46,277 nt of DNA from the NCBI GenBank assembly GCA_017465745.1, contig JAFTVM010000035.1:1-46277 (forward strand), written 5' to 3'. Made by a program: the position numbers and the translations under genes. Origin of the DNA: Oscillospiraceae bacterium. GTDB taxonomy: Bacteria > Bacillota > Clostridia > Oscillospirales > Oscillospiraceae. Position 1 is the first letter of the stretch. The number at the start of each line of letters is the position of its first letter. The notes beneath the pieces are model-generated. The model searched no databases, was not told the DNA's origin, and saw only the letters and a program-made list of their open reading frames with translations. Shown here piece after piece: positions 31,110 to 38,109 of the stretch.

Positions 31110-32783
31110 ATGAAGCGGATGACAAGACTTGTCTGTCTGCTTCTGGTCACCCTGCTGCTGTTTGGATGTGCATCTGAAGGCACAAATATTCAACCCACCA
31201 CCCCCGACTCGTCGGGGGTGGCTTCGGATATTCAGCCCGAAACCGCGGCAAAGACCGAAGCAGCCCTGGCCGAGATTGCGAAGCTCGGCCAGAGTCCCGA
31301 TGACAACTATCGGACCTTCTATGAAATTTTCGTCTATTCCTTCTGCGATTCCAACGGCGACGGCATCGGCGACCTGAACGGCGTCACCTCCAAGCTGGAT
31401 TATCTGCAGGAGCTGGGCATCACCGGCATCTGGTTCATGCCCATCCATCCCAGCCAGTCCTACCACAAGTATGACGTCCGGGATTATTATGAGATCGACC
31501 CTGACTACGGCACCCTGGAAGATTTCGATGCCATGATGGCAGCCTGTGAAGAGCGGGGCATCAATGTCATCATCGACCTGGTGGTCAACCATACCGGCAA
31601 TGACAACGCCTGGTTCACCACTGCCGTTGACTATCTGAAGACCCTGCCTTCCGGCGCGGAACCCAATGCCGAAGAATGCAAGTATATCGACTACTACTTC
31701 TTCAGCCGTGAGTCCGCCCCCGGCTGGCATGCCATCGAGGGTACCGAGTGGTACTACGAGGGCCAGTTCTCCCCCCACATGCCTGACCTGAATCTGGCAA
31801 GTGAGGCCGTCAAGGCTGAGATCACCGATGTGATGCAGTTCTGGATCGACCGGGGCGTCTCCGGCTTCCGTCTGGACGCCGCCAAGGAGTTCTACTCCGG
31901 CAATATCCCCGCCAACGTGGAAGTGCTCAACTGGATCCAGACCACCGCTACCTCCCTGAAGGAGGACTGCTACCTGGTGGCCGAGGTCTGGGAAGCTTTC
32001 GGCGCTGTGACCCAGTATTACGAAAGCGGCATCACCAGCCTCTTTGATTTCCCCTTCGGCAATTCCAACGGCAAGATCCCTGATGTGCTGCGCAATGCCG
32101 GTAACGCCAAGACGGTATCTTCCTATGCCACCGCCCTGCAGAAGGCCAACGAGGCCTATTCCGCCGCCAACCCCGATTATATTGATGCACCCTTCCTGTC
32201 CAATCACGACGTGGGCCGTATCGCCGGCTTTGTCGCCCGCGATGAGAATAAGATGAAGCTGGCCGGCGCCATGAACATCTTCATGAGCGGTTCCTGCTTC
32301 ATCTACTACGGCGAAGAGATCGGCATGCTGGGCAGCGGCAACGACCCCTCCAAGCGTGCTCCCATGTACTGGAACGCCGAGCGGGACAACGGAACCACCA
32401 ATCCTCCCCCTGAGTGCGAGCTGCCTGAAGAATATCCTCTGGGTTCCCTGGCAGAGCAGGCGGGCAACGATGCCTCCCTGTATAATTACTACCGGCAGGC
32501 CATCGCCATCCGCAATGCCATGCCCGTCATTTCCCACGGCGACACCACCGCCGAAACAGCGCTGAATGTGAACGCCATCAGCGCCCAGCGGAAGACCTGG
32601 GAGGATCAGGAATGCATCATCCTGATGAATATCAACACGGTTGCAGCTCAGGTGGACCTGTCCGCCTACGCCGACTGGAACATGGTGGCATCCCTCTCCG
32701 CCGACGGCGGTGAGATCACCATGGACGGCACACAGCTGAGCCTACCCGCCTTCGGCACCGCCATTCTGGTGCCCGCAGCCTAA
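31110..32783 (+). CDS. Surface GH13 alpha-amylase lipoprotein
   Basis: A 557-residue extracellular amylase. Residues 1-20 are a lipoprotein signal ending LLLFGC (Cys20). After a short linker (about 21-70) the GH13 barrel starts TFYEIFVYSFCDSNGDGIGDLNGV. Conserved regions: DLVVNHTGND, GFRLDAAKEF (nucleophile Asp), VAEVWEA (acid Glu) and LSNHDVGRIAGF. It would cut starch at the cell surface to feed MalE. The linker contains an 11-bp perfect hairpin in the DNA (31198-31221). ATG 31110 is preferred; a TTG six bases upstream is possible. Confidence 0.93.
   Translation: MKRMTRLVCLLLVTLLLFGCASEGTNIQPTTPDSSGVASDIQPETAAKTEAALAEIAKLGQSPDDNYRTFYEIFVYSFCDSNGDGIGDLNGVTSKLDYLQELGITGIWFMPIHPSQSYHKYDVRDYYEIDPDYGTLEDFDAMMAACEERGINVIIDLVVNHTGNDNAWFTTAVDYLKTLPSGAEPNAEECKYIDYYFFSRESAPGWHAIEGTEWYYEGQFSPHMPDLNLASEAVKAEITDVMQFWIDRGVSGFRLDAAKEFYSGNIPANVEVLNWIQTTATSLKEDCYLVAEVWEAFGAVTQYYESGITSLFDFPFGNSNGKIPDVLRNAGNAKTVSSYATALQKANEAYSAANPDYIDAPFLSNHDVGRIAGFVARDENKMKLAGAMNIFMSGSCFIYYGEEIGMLGSGNDPSKRAPMYWNAERDNGTTNPPPECELPEEYPLGSLAEQAGNDASLYNYYRQAIAIRNAMPVISHGDTTAETALNVNAISAQRKTWEDQECIILMNINTVAAQVDLSAYADWNMVASLSADGGEITMDGTQLSLPAFGTAILVPAA
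31198..31221 (+). repeat. Perfect hairpin inside the amylase reading frame
   Basis: CCACCCCCGAC/GTCGGGGGTGG, 11-bp arms with a 2-base centre, at codons 30-37, in the linker after the lipidated Cys. No T tract follows. Confidence 0.85.
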
Positions 32784-32812
32784 CCATTACCCTTCGATAA
32801 AGGAGACCTCCC

Positions 32813-33592
32813 ATGGAGAGAATCAGTGAAAGAAGATCCAAAGGCCTGAACCGCAATGGACTGCGCACCTGGGCCATGCTTATCGCCGTAGCCGGACTGA
32901 TCGGCCGTGGCCTGATCCAGCACCATGTACTGGGCATGTCCGGCCTGAATAATGACCAGCTGCTGGCGCTGCTGAACAACCCGGATATGATGGTGTTTGC
33001 CACCGTATCCCTGGTGCTGCAGGTTGTGGAGACCTGTGCCGTGCCCATGTTCGCCCTGATGCTGGCAGAGGGCTTTGTCCACACCTCGAATCTGCGCAGC
33101 TACGCCCTCCGGGTCACCGGCTGCGCCATCGTCAGTGAGATTCCCTTTAACCTGCTGATGCATGGCAAGCTGTTCGACATGACCAGTCAGAATCCCGTGT
33201 TCGGTATGGTGCTGGGGCTGGTGGTGCTGTTCTTCTTCCGCCAGTATGAGGGGAAGGGTATCAGAAATTTCCTGATTCGATTCCTGGTGGTGGTCGTGGC
33301 TGCCGCCTGGGCCGGCATGCTCCGGGTGGATATGGGAATCCCCCTGGTGCTGGTGGTCTGGCCCATGTATGTGTTCCGGGAGAAGCCCATGTACCGCAAT
33401 CTGATCGCTGCCACCATGGCCATCGCCAGTTCCCTGACGTCCATGTTCTTCATCATGGCGCCCATGGGCTGTCTGATGCTGCATATCTATAACGGTGAGA
33501 AGGGTGAGGAGGAACCGAACAAGGTTCTGATCTACCTGGCCTACCCGGTGATCCTGCTGGCCATGGGCCTGGGCGCCATGTATCTGATCTGA
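32813..33592 (+). CDS. TraX-family membrane protein
   Basis: A 259-residue polytopic protein with about seven to eight helices. The family signature is present in VPMFALMLAEGFVHTSNLRSYALRVTGCAIVSEIPFNLL (about 76-114). TraX of plasmid F acetylates pilin; chromosomal TraX-like proteins in Firmicutes are predicted acyltransferases of unknown substrate. It lies 29 bases after the amylase, with AAGGAG as SD and no terminator between, so it is the last gene of the maltodextrin operon. Confidence 0.85.
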   Translation: MERISERRSKGLNRNGLRTWAMLIAVAGLIGRGLIQHHVLGMSGLNNDQLLALLNNPDMMVFATVSLVLQVVETCAVPMFALMLAEGFVHTSNLRSYALRVTGCAIVSEIPFNLLMHGKLFDMTSQNPVFGMVLGLVVLFFFRQYEGKGIRNFLIRFLVVVVAAAWAGMLRVDMGIPLVLVVWPMYVFREKPMYRNLIAATMAIASSLTSMFFIMAPMGCLMLHIYNGEKGEEEPNKVLIYLAYPVILLAMGLGAMYLI

Positions 33593-33604
33593 TATTCAAA
33601 ACTG

Positions 33605-33656
33605 CCGCCGCCGGAGCGATCCGGCGGCGGTTTTTGTACTCAAGCAGCGCTTGAGT
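33605..33656 (+). terminator. Terminator of the maltodextrin operon, with a second hairpin
   Basis: A perfect 10-bp GC stem (33605-33614/33621-33630) with TTTTTG. A second 8-bp hairpin ACTCAAGC/GCTTGAGT follows at 33638-33656 and could be an operator for the next gene. Confidence 0.88.
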
Positions 33657-33678
33657 CGGCTTTTCAACCGGCACTTTA

Positions 33679-33706
33679 TTTACATTTTTGGGATTTTTGG
33701 TATACT
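33679..33706 (+). promoter_or_regulatory. Promoter of the XRE-repeat gene
   Basis: TTTACA (33679-33684), 16 bases, TATACT (33701-33706) with extended TGG just before. Confidence 0.72.
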
Positions 33707-33754
33707 GGTGCCATCAGGAGCGGCCACTCCCATTACGAAAAGGAGGAACTGAAT

Positions 33755-34681
33755 ATGTTTGATACCATGAAAATCGCGGGCGTCATCAAGCAGGCCCGGA
33801 TCGATAAGAACCTGACCCAGATGCAGCTGGCCGACGCCATGGGCGTCAGCTACCAGGCGGTATCCAACTGGGAGCGGGGCAATTCCATGCCCGATATCTC
33901 CAAGCTGGAGGATCTGTGCCGGGCACTGGACATTACCGTGAACCAGCTGCTGGGTATGGAGACACGAACCGCGGAAGCTGTCAATAAGGTGATAGCCGAA
34001 GAGGAATTGACGGTGGAGGATCTGAAGGAGGTTGCTCCGGTGCTGCCGCCGGAGACGGTTCGCAAACAGGTCGAAGCAAAGCGGGACAGCTTCCTGCCGG
34101 ATCTGAGTTTCCTGGAGGATATTTCCGAGAAGCTGAAAGAGAAATTCAGCAATGCCCACAGCATCCATATTGAATATTCCGGGAACAAACCCAGGCAGAA
34201 AAAGAAGAAGGTCCGGGACCTTTCCGATCTGGCGGATCTTGCGGAGTATCTGGAGGAACCCTATCTGGGAGAGCTGGTGCTGGAGGCTGCGGCGGTTTCC
34301 CTGGATGGCATCGACGACCTGGCGCCTTTCCTCAGCGATGAGACCCTGGAAAATGTGGTAAAGATCGCCCGGCAGGAGGATCTGGAAGAGGTGACGGAGA
34401 TCGCCTGCCATTTGAGTGACCGGGCGCTGGACCTGCTGGCACACCGCCTGGAGGCGGCGGGGGAGTGGGAACTGATCGCAGACACCGCCTGCTTCCTTCC
34501 GGAGCAGACGCTGGATGCACTGGTGGACCGCCTGATCGACAGGGAATTCGACCCGGAGGATCTGGATGATCTTTCCGACCTCTATCCGTTCCTGTCCCAG
34601 GCATCCCTGAAAAAGCTGGCCAAATACCTGATGGACCGGCGTGACCTGGAGGCTCTGGAAGATCTGATGCCCTTCGTATAA
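33755..34681 (+). CDS. XRE regulator fused to acidic helical repeats
   Basis: A 308-residue protein. The N-terminal 65 residues are an XRE helix-turn-helix (LTQMQLADAMGVSYQAVSNWERG). A linker follows, with a basic patch RQKKKK at about 148-153. The C-terminal half consists of about five or six helical units of roughly 28 residues with a shared PFLSDETLENVV-like core: APVLPPETV, APFLSDETL, ACHLSDRAL, ACFLPEQTL and YPFLSQASL. This is an armadillo/HEAT-like, strongly acidic solenoid. Role probably transcription regulation with protein-protein contacts; partner unknown. SD AAAGGAGG. Monocistronic. Confidence 0.85.
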   Translation: MFDTMKIAGVIKQARIDKNLTQMQLADAMGVSYQAVSNWERGNSMPDISKLEDLCRALDITVNQLLGMETRTAEAVNKVIAEEELTVEDLKEVAPVLPPETVRKQVEAKRDSFLPDLSFLEDISEKLKEKFSNAHSIHIEYSGNKPRQKKKKVRDLSDLADLAEYLEEPYLGELVLEAAAVSLDGIDDLAPFLSDETLENVVKIARQEDLEEVTEIACHLSDRALDLLAHRLEAAGEWELIADTACFLPEQTLDALVDRLIDREFDPEDLDDLSDLYPFLSQASLKKLAKYLMDRRDLEALEDLMPFV

Positions 34682-34687
34682 ACAGAA

Positions 34688-34718
34688 ACCGCCCTGTTCC
34701 ATAACGGAACAGGGCGGT
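34688..34718. terminator. Convergent terminator
   Basis: A perfect 13-bp stem with a 5-base loop between the convergent XRE-repeat gene and the SdpI-like gene; T-rich only on the minus side. Confidence 0.75.
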
Positions 34719-34724
34719 GCTTGG

Positions 34725-35786
34725 TTATCCGATCTTTTCCAGCAGCTGATCATACAGCGCTTTTGTGCCTTCGGAATCCTGATCGGAAATGACCAGGACC
34801 TTGTCTTCCACCGTCAGCACGATGCAGCTGCCTTTTCCGCCATAGGTATAGCGGGTGTAGAAGCCGAATTCCTCGTTGCGGAAGGTGCCCAGTAGCAGTC
34901 TTGCGGAGCCGTAGCCCCATTCCCGGGAGCCGGAGACCATGTCCTCCCGGTATTCGATGGCTTCGATGTCCTCGTAGGAAACGGAGATGGCATCCCAGTG
35001 GTCGGCGTCGATGGTCAGGGAATTTTCACCGAAGGTATATTCGATATTGCCGCTGAACATCACCCAAGCCAGGAAGAGCAGGAACACGGCGATGATCACC
35101 CATGTCCACTTGCTGTAGGGGGAACGGTAGACGGGAACTTCCTTGCCGGATGCTTTCTTTTTCCGGTAGAACTGCCAGGAATAGATCATGGGCGCAAAGG
35201 CAAATACAAAGATGACAATAAAGGTCAGCACCACCGCCCAGTCCCAGGGCAGGCAGCTGAGGACGCAGACCAGCAGACCGCCGGCGACCCACATCCTGCC
35301 GCCGAAGCGGTGGGTGGCGTTCCAGTTTTCGTCATCTGCCAGGGCCCAGGTGGTCTTGATGCCCATGGTGGAATTCCGGCGGAACTTGGGCATATAATTA
35401 CCCATCACCGCAAACAGGATGCCCATGGGCATAAACAGCAGCATGCCCATATTGACCTCCAAGCCCAACGCAATGGTGTACATGATGCTGTGCATGCAAA
35501 GGGACAGCGCCGGGCAGATCCACAGTGTCAGCGCCATGGCCTTGGGGGGCTGGCTCTTCATATCCTTATTTGTGACGATGATGCACAGCCAGTGGACCGC
35601 CAGAACGCAAAGGGAAGGGGCAAAGACGGCGAAGGCCTTGCCTGCGGCACCGTCAGGCTGACCGTCGGCACCCCAGTGGATATTCATGGTGGCGGGAAGC
35701 CGGTCCCACAGCAGCAGACCCGCCAGAACGGGCAGCAGGATCACGGCGCTGGTCAGCAGCAGTTGTTTCCAGTTTTTCTTGATCAT
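34725..35786 (-). CDS. sdpI: SdpI-family immunity-like membrane protein with C-terminal PH-like domain
   Basis: A 353-residue protein. The N-terminal DUF1648 unit holds LPATMNIHWGADGQPDG, then come helices and the SdpI motif GNYMPKFRRNSTMGIKTTWAL (about 129-149) with NWNATHRFGGRMWV. After about seven helices (to ~250) there is a soluble tail (about 255-353) resembling a bacterial PH domain (WDAISVSYEDIEAIEYRED). B. subtilis SdpI protects cells from the SdpC toxin and sequesters the repressor SdpR. It follows the SdpR-like gene by three bases. No toxin gene is seen nearby. Confidence 0.86.
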   Translation of the reverse strand: MIKKNWKQLLLTSAVILLPVLAGLLLWDRLPATMNIHWGADGQPDGAAGKAFAVFAPSLCVLAVHWLCIIVTNKDMKSQPPKAMALTLWICPALSLCMHSIMYTIALGLEVNMGMLLFMPMGILFAVMGNYMPKFRRNSTMGIKTTWALADDENWNATHRFGGRMWVAGGLLVCVLSCLPWDWAVVLTFIVIFVFAFAPMIYSWQFYRKKKASGKEVPVYRSPYSKWTWVIIAVFLLFLAWVMFSGNIEYTFGENSLTIDADHWDAISVSYEDIEAIEYREDMVSGSREWGYGSARLLLGTFRNEEFGFYTRYTYGGKGSCIVLTVEDKVLVISDQDSEGTKALYDQLLEKIG

Positions 35787-35789
35787 GGC

Positions 35790-36053
35790 TTATTCTCCTT
35801 TCAGCGTGGTGATCCACAGCATGATCTCCTCCAGAACGGAGGCGTTGAGTTCGTAGTAGATGAATTTGCCTTCCCGGGTGTCCCGGATCAGGTCAGCTTC
35901 TTTCAGCACCGACAGGTGCCGGGAAATGGAGGCGCCGGTGACGGAGAAATGGTCGACGATTTCACCGGCGGACAGCCGCCCCGCTTTCAGCAGCTCCAGA
36001 ATCTCCCGGCGGGTGGGATCCGCCAGGGCCCGGAGGGTGGTGTGCAGGCTCAT
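35790..36053 (-). CDS. sdpR: ArsR-family repressor (SdpR-like)
   Basis: An 87-residue winged helix protein: LHTTLRALADPTRREILELL, recognition helix VTGASISRHLSVLKEADLI, wing REGKFIYYELN. No metal-binding cysteines are seen, as in SdpR. In B. subtilis SdpR represses sdpRI until SdpI captures it at the membrane. The ATG at 36053 is chosen; a GTG at 36062 is too near the AAAGGA SD. The operator palindrome lies just upstream. Confidence 0.9.
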   Translation of the reverse strand: MSLHTTLRALADPTRREILELLKAGRLSAGEIVDHFSVTGASISRHLSVLKEADLIRDTREGKFIYYELNASVLEEIMLWITTLKGE

Positions 36054-36070
36054 ATGTTCCACATCCTTTC

Positions 36071-36097
36071 ATTTAACATTTAGCCTAAATGTTAAAT
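36071..36097. promoter_or_regulatory. 27-bp operator of the sdpRI-like operon
   Basis: A perfect palindrome: 13-bp arms ATTTAACATTTAG/CTAAATGTTAAAT around one central base. It lies immediately downstream of the -10 and fits autorepression by the ArsR protein. Confidence 0.88.
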
Positions 36098-36099
36098 TT

Positions 36100-36128
36100 A
36101 AGATAGCATAAGGAAAGCCCGCTGTCAA
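36100..36128 (-). promoter_or_regulatory. Sigma-A promoter of sdpRI-like operon
   Basis: Minus strand TTGACA (36123-36128), 17 bases, TATCTT (36100-36105). Confidence 0.8.
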
Positions 36129-36137
36129 GGGGCTGAA

Positions 36138-36166
36138 TTGACTTTTTTCAGGGGCTATGGTAAAAT
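36138..36166 (+). promoter_or_regulatory. Sigma-A promoter of the 36201 lipoprotein gene
   Basis: TTGACT (36138-36143), 17 bases, TAAAAT (36161-36166) with TGG just before. It is back-to-back with the sdpRI promoter, the -35s being ten bases apart. Confidence 0.75.
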
Positions 36167-36200
36167 GCATGCAAACCCGACACATGAAAGGAGAAGGATC

Positions 36201-36839
36201 ATGAAAAAACATGCAGCGAAGCTATTGGCGGTTCTGCTGGTGCTGGCCATGGCGCTGACCATGACCGCCTGCGGCAGCGACCACGACAAAATTGTGGGCG
36301 TGTGGGAGACGGAAGTGGAATTTGCGGACGTCTTCAATAACACCCTGGGCAATGCGGAAAATGCGGAATACCTGAAGGTGGACAGCCTGAAGCTGAAAAT
36401 GATCCTGACCTTTGCGGCAGATGACACCTATTCCATGGTGGCGGACCCCGCTTCTGTGGAGGCCGCCATGGACGGCCTGAAGGAAAGCCTCTGGGCAGGC
36501 ATGGAGCGCTATCTGGTGGATACCATCGCCGCCACAGGACTGAACCTGGAGATCGGTGACATCCTGGAGATGCTGAATACCAATATGGATGCCCTGATCG
36601 GGGATGTGCTGACGCCGGAGCTGATCGCAGAGGTGACACAGATCATGGCCGCTGAGGGACGGTATCTGGCGGAGGAGGGCAGGCTTTACCTGACCGACAG
36701 CGTGGATAAGGAGGTCAACGAGAACATTTACGAGACCTATATCCTGAATGAGGATGCGCTGACCCTGGTGCGTCCCAGCACCACCGACCCATACACAGAA
36801 CTGCTGTATCCCCTGGAGTTCACCCGGGTGCTGGAATAA
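36201..36839 (+). CDS. Uncharacterised lipoprotein
   Basis: A 212-residue lipoprotein with lipobox TMTAC (Cys24). The mature part starts DKIVGVWETEVEFADVFNNTLG, a GVWE beginning typical of small lipocalin-like or DUF-type extracytoplasmic proteins. It continues with an alpha-helical middle (about 95-155) and ends as ENIYETYILNEDALTLVRPS...YPLEFTRVLE, again strand-rich. I do not recognise a named family. AAAGGAG lies upstream of the ATG at 36201. Own promoter and terminator. Confidence 0.82.
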   Translation: MKKHAAKLLAVLLVLAMALTMTACGSDHDKIVGVWETEVEFADVFNNTLGNAENAEYLKVDSLKLKMILTFAADDTYSMVADPASVEAAMDGLKESLWAGMERYLVDTIAATGLNLEIGDILEMLNTNMDALIGDVLTPELIAEVTQIMAAEGRYLAEEGRLYLTDSVDKEVNENIYETYILNEDALTLVRPSTTDPYTELLYPLEFTRVLE

Positions 36840-36843
36840 AATG

Positions 36844-36873
36844 AAACCGCGGATCGTTCGATCCGCGGTTTTT
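36844..36873. terminator. Convergent terminator
   Basis: A perfect 13-bp stem with a 2-base loop and T5 on plus; it also ends the convergent rhomboid-like gene. Confidence 0.87.
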
Positions 36874-36877
36874 GCAG

Positions 36878-37753
36878 TTACTGGATATGGGTGTGGTTGC
36901 TGATATGATCCTGGCAGTAGCAGTGGTAGCCGCTGCAGCGGGAGCAGTAGCGGAACTCCAGGTCGGGGCTGTCCACATCGGTGCGGCCGCAGACGGTGCA
37001 GCGGTGGGTATAGGGGGTCTTGGGCTTGGCCACGCTGGCCTCGTAGGAGCCGGCACCCTTGAAGCGGATCACCTGAGGACCGGCCTGGGATTTCTTGCGG
37101 AACAGCCGCCGGGCATTGGCCTGCCAGGACACGGGGAAAATGTTCACCACATCCTTGCCGAAGAACAGGAAGTAGTTCAGCAGGGCGATCAGGGGGAACA
37201 GGCTGTAGGGGAAGAAGCCGTAGACGGTCATGGTGATGACGCTGTAGAATACGATGACCAGATCCACCAGCGCGAAGATCCAGGCCCGCACGGGGATGAT
37301 ATACAGCAGCAGGAACTGGGAATCGGGGTAGAGGGTGGCATAGGCCAGGAACAGGCTCATGTTCAGATAGGATGCGGTGGCCACGCCGCCGAGCACCAGG
37401 CAAAACACATCCTGCAGCAGCACGCCCGTCAGGTAGAACAGGTTGAAGCGCAGGGTGCCCCAGAGGTTTTCCATGGAGCGGCCCAGGGAATAATAGCAGA
37501 TCAGGAAGATCGCCATGACGAAGGGATGGCTGCGGGAATCCGTCAGCGGGTAGGAGATCAGACGCCAGATCTCACCCTGCAGGATCTTCGCCCGGTCGAA
37601 CACCAGCCAGCTGTACAGGGTATTGCTGCCGTCCACCAGACCCATGACATAGACCAGGGCGCTGCCCAGGCAGATATAGAGCATCAGATTCGGGATGCCC
37701 CAGTTCCGGTTCTTGAAGCAGAACCGTTCAAAGTTTCTGCGCAGATTACGCAA
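36878..37753 (-). CDS. Rhomboid-like (probably inactive) membrane protein with zinc-ribbon tail
   Basis: A 291-residue protein with about six helices (from about residue 25 to 205). YSLGRSMENLWGTLRFNLFYLTGVLL has the rhomboid WR-type motif. The catalytic GxSG and the His of the dyad are not visible, so a pseudoprotease is likely. The C-terminal 50 residues form a zinc-ribbon-like cysteine cluster: CTVCGRTD...CSRCSGYHCYCQDHISNH. The start is inferred as TTG 37753, with GGGAG upstream and a promoter at 37777-37805; ATG 37801 would start inside this promoter. It is divergent from the S-box-metK unit. Confidence 0.75.
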   Translation of the reverse strand: MRNLRRNFERFCFKNRNWGIPNLMLYICLGSALVYVMGLVDGSNTLYSWLVFDRAKILQGEIWRLISYPLTDSRSHPFVMAIFLICYYSLGRSMENLWGTLRFNLFYLTGVLLQDVFCLVLGGVATASYLNMSLFLAYATLYPDSQFLLLYIIPVRAWIFALVDLVIVFYSVITMTVYGFFPYSLFPLIALLNYFLFFGKDVVNIFPVSWQANARRLFRKKSQAGPQVIRFKGAGSYEASVAKPKTPYTHRCTVCGRTDVDSPDLEFRYCSRCSGYHCYCQDHISNHTHIQ

Positions 37754-37776
37754 TTGAATCAACTCCCAATGTGTAT

Positions 37777-37805
37777 TTCCGTTATTATAGCAATTATCCA
37801 TGGGA
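37777..37805 (-). promoter_or_regulatory. Promoter of the rhomboid-like gene
   Basis: Minus strand TGGACT, 17 bases, TATAAT (about 37782). It supports a start downstream of position 37775. Coordinates good to a few bases. Confidence 0.5.
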
Positions 37806-37857
37806 AAGTCCATATCCCATTTGTGAACAATCAGAGGGAAATTAATCGAAAAAAGTC

Positions 37858-37885
37858 TTGACATTCTGCGGGAAATCTGTATAAT
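37858..37885 (+). promoter_or_regulatory. Sigma-A promoter of metK
   Basis: TTGACA (37858-37863), 16 bases, TATAAT (37880-37885). The riboswitch starts about 20 bases later. Confidence 0.88.
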
Positions 37886-37906
37886 AAAATGGCAAACTGC
37901 ATACAG

Positions 37907-38000
37907 CCTTATCAAGAGCGGTGGAGGGAACGGCCCGATGAAACCCGGCAACCTGGCAAAGTGCTAAGGTGCCAAATCCGGCGGCAGACGAAAGATGAGG
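37907..38000 (+). ncRNA. SAM-I (S-box) riboswitch
   Basis: P1 is CCTTATC (37907-37913) paired with GATGAGG (37994-38000). Between are the conserved core segments AAGAG, GGAGGGA, GGCCC-GATGAA-ACCCGGCAACC, the P3 arm ACCTGGC/GCTAAGGT, and GGTGCCAAATCC. This is the S-box aptamer, which binds S-adenosylmethionine and favours the following terminator. It is placed logically before metK, the SAM synthetase. Confidence 0.95.
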
Positions 38001-38011
38001 ATTCGATACAC

Positions 38012-38048
38012 GCACATCGAGTCCTTCGGTGTGCATTTTTTATTTTTT
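38012..38048 (+). terminator. Riboswitch-controlled terminator
   Basis: A 10-bp stem (38012-38021/38025-38034) with loop TCC, then T5-6, A, T6. Expression platform of the S-box. Confidence 0.9.
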
Positions 38049-38109
38049 AAGGGCATCTTAAAGGATTTTTTGGTGATGCCGATTGACAAAGAAAGGACGA
38101 AACAATACA

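Noticed and set aside
30204-32537. 777-codon minus-strand frame over malG and the amylase
   Set aside because: Shadow of two well-supported genes; composition Gly/Asp/His-rich with no recognisable domain.
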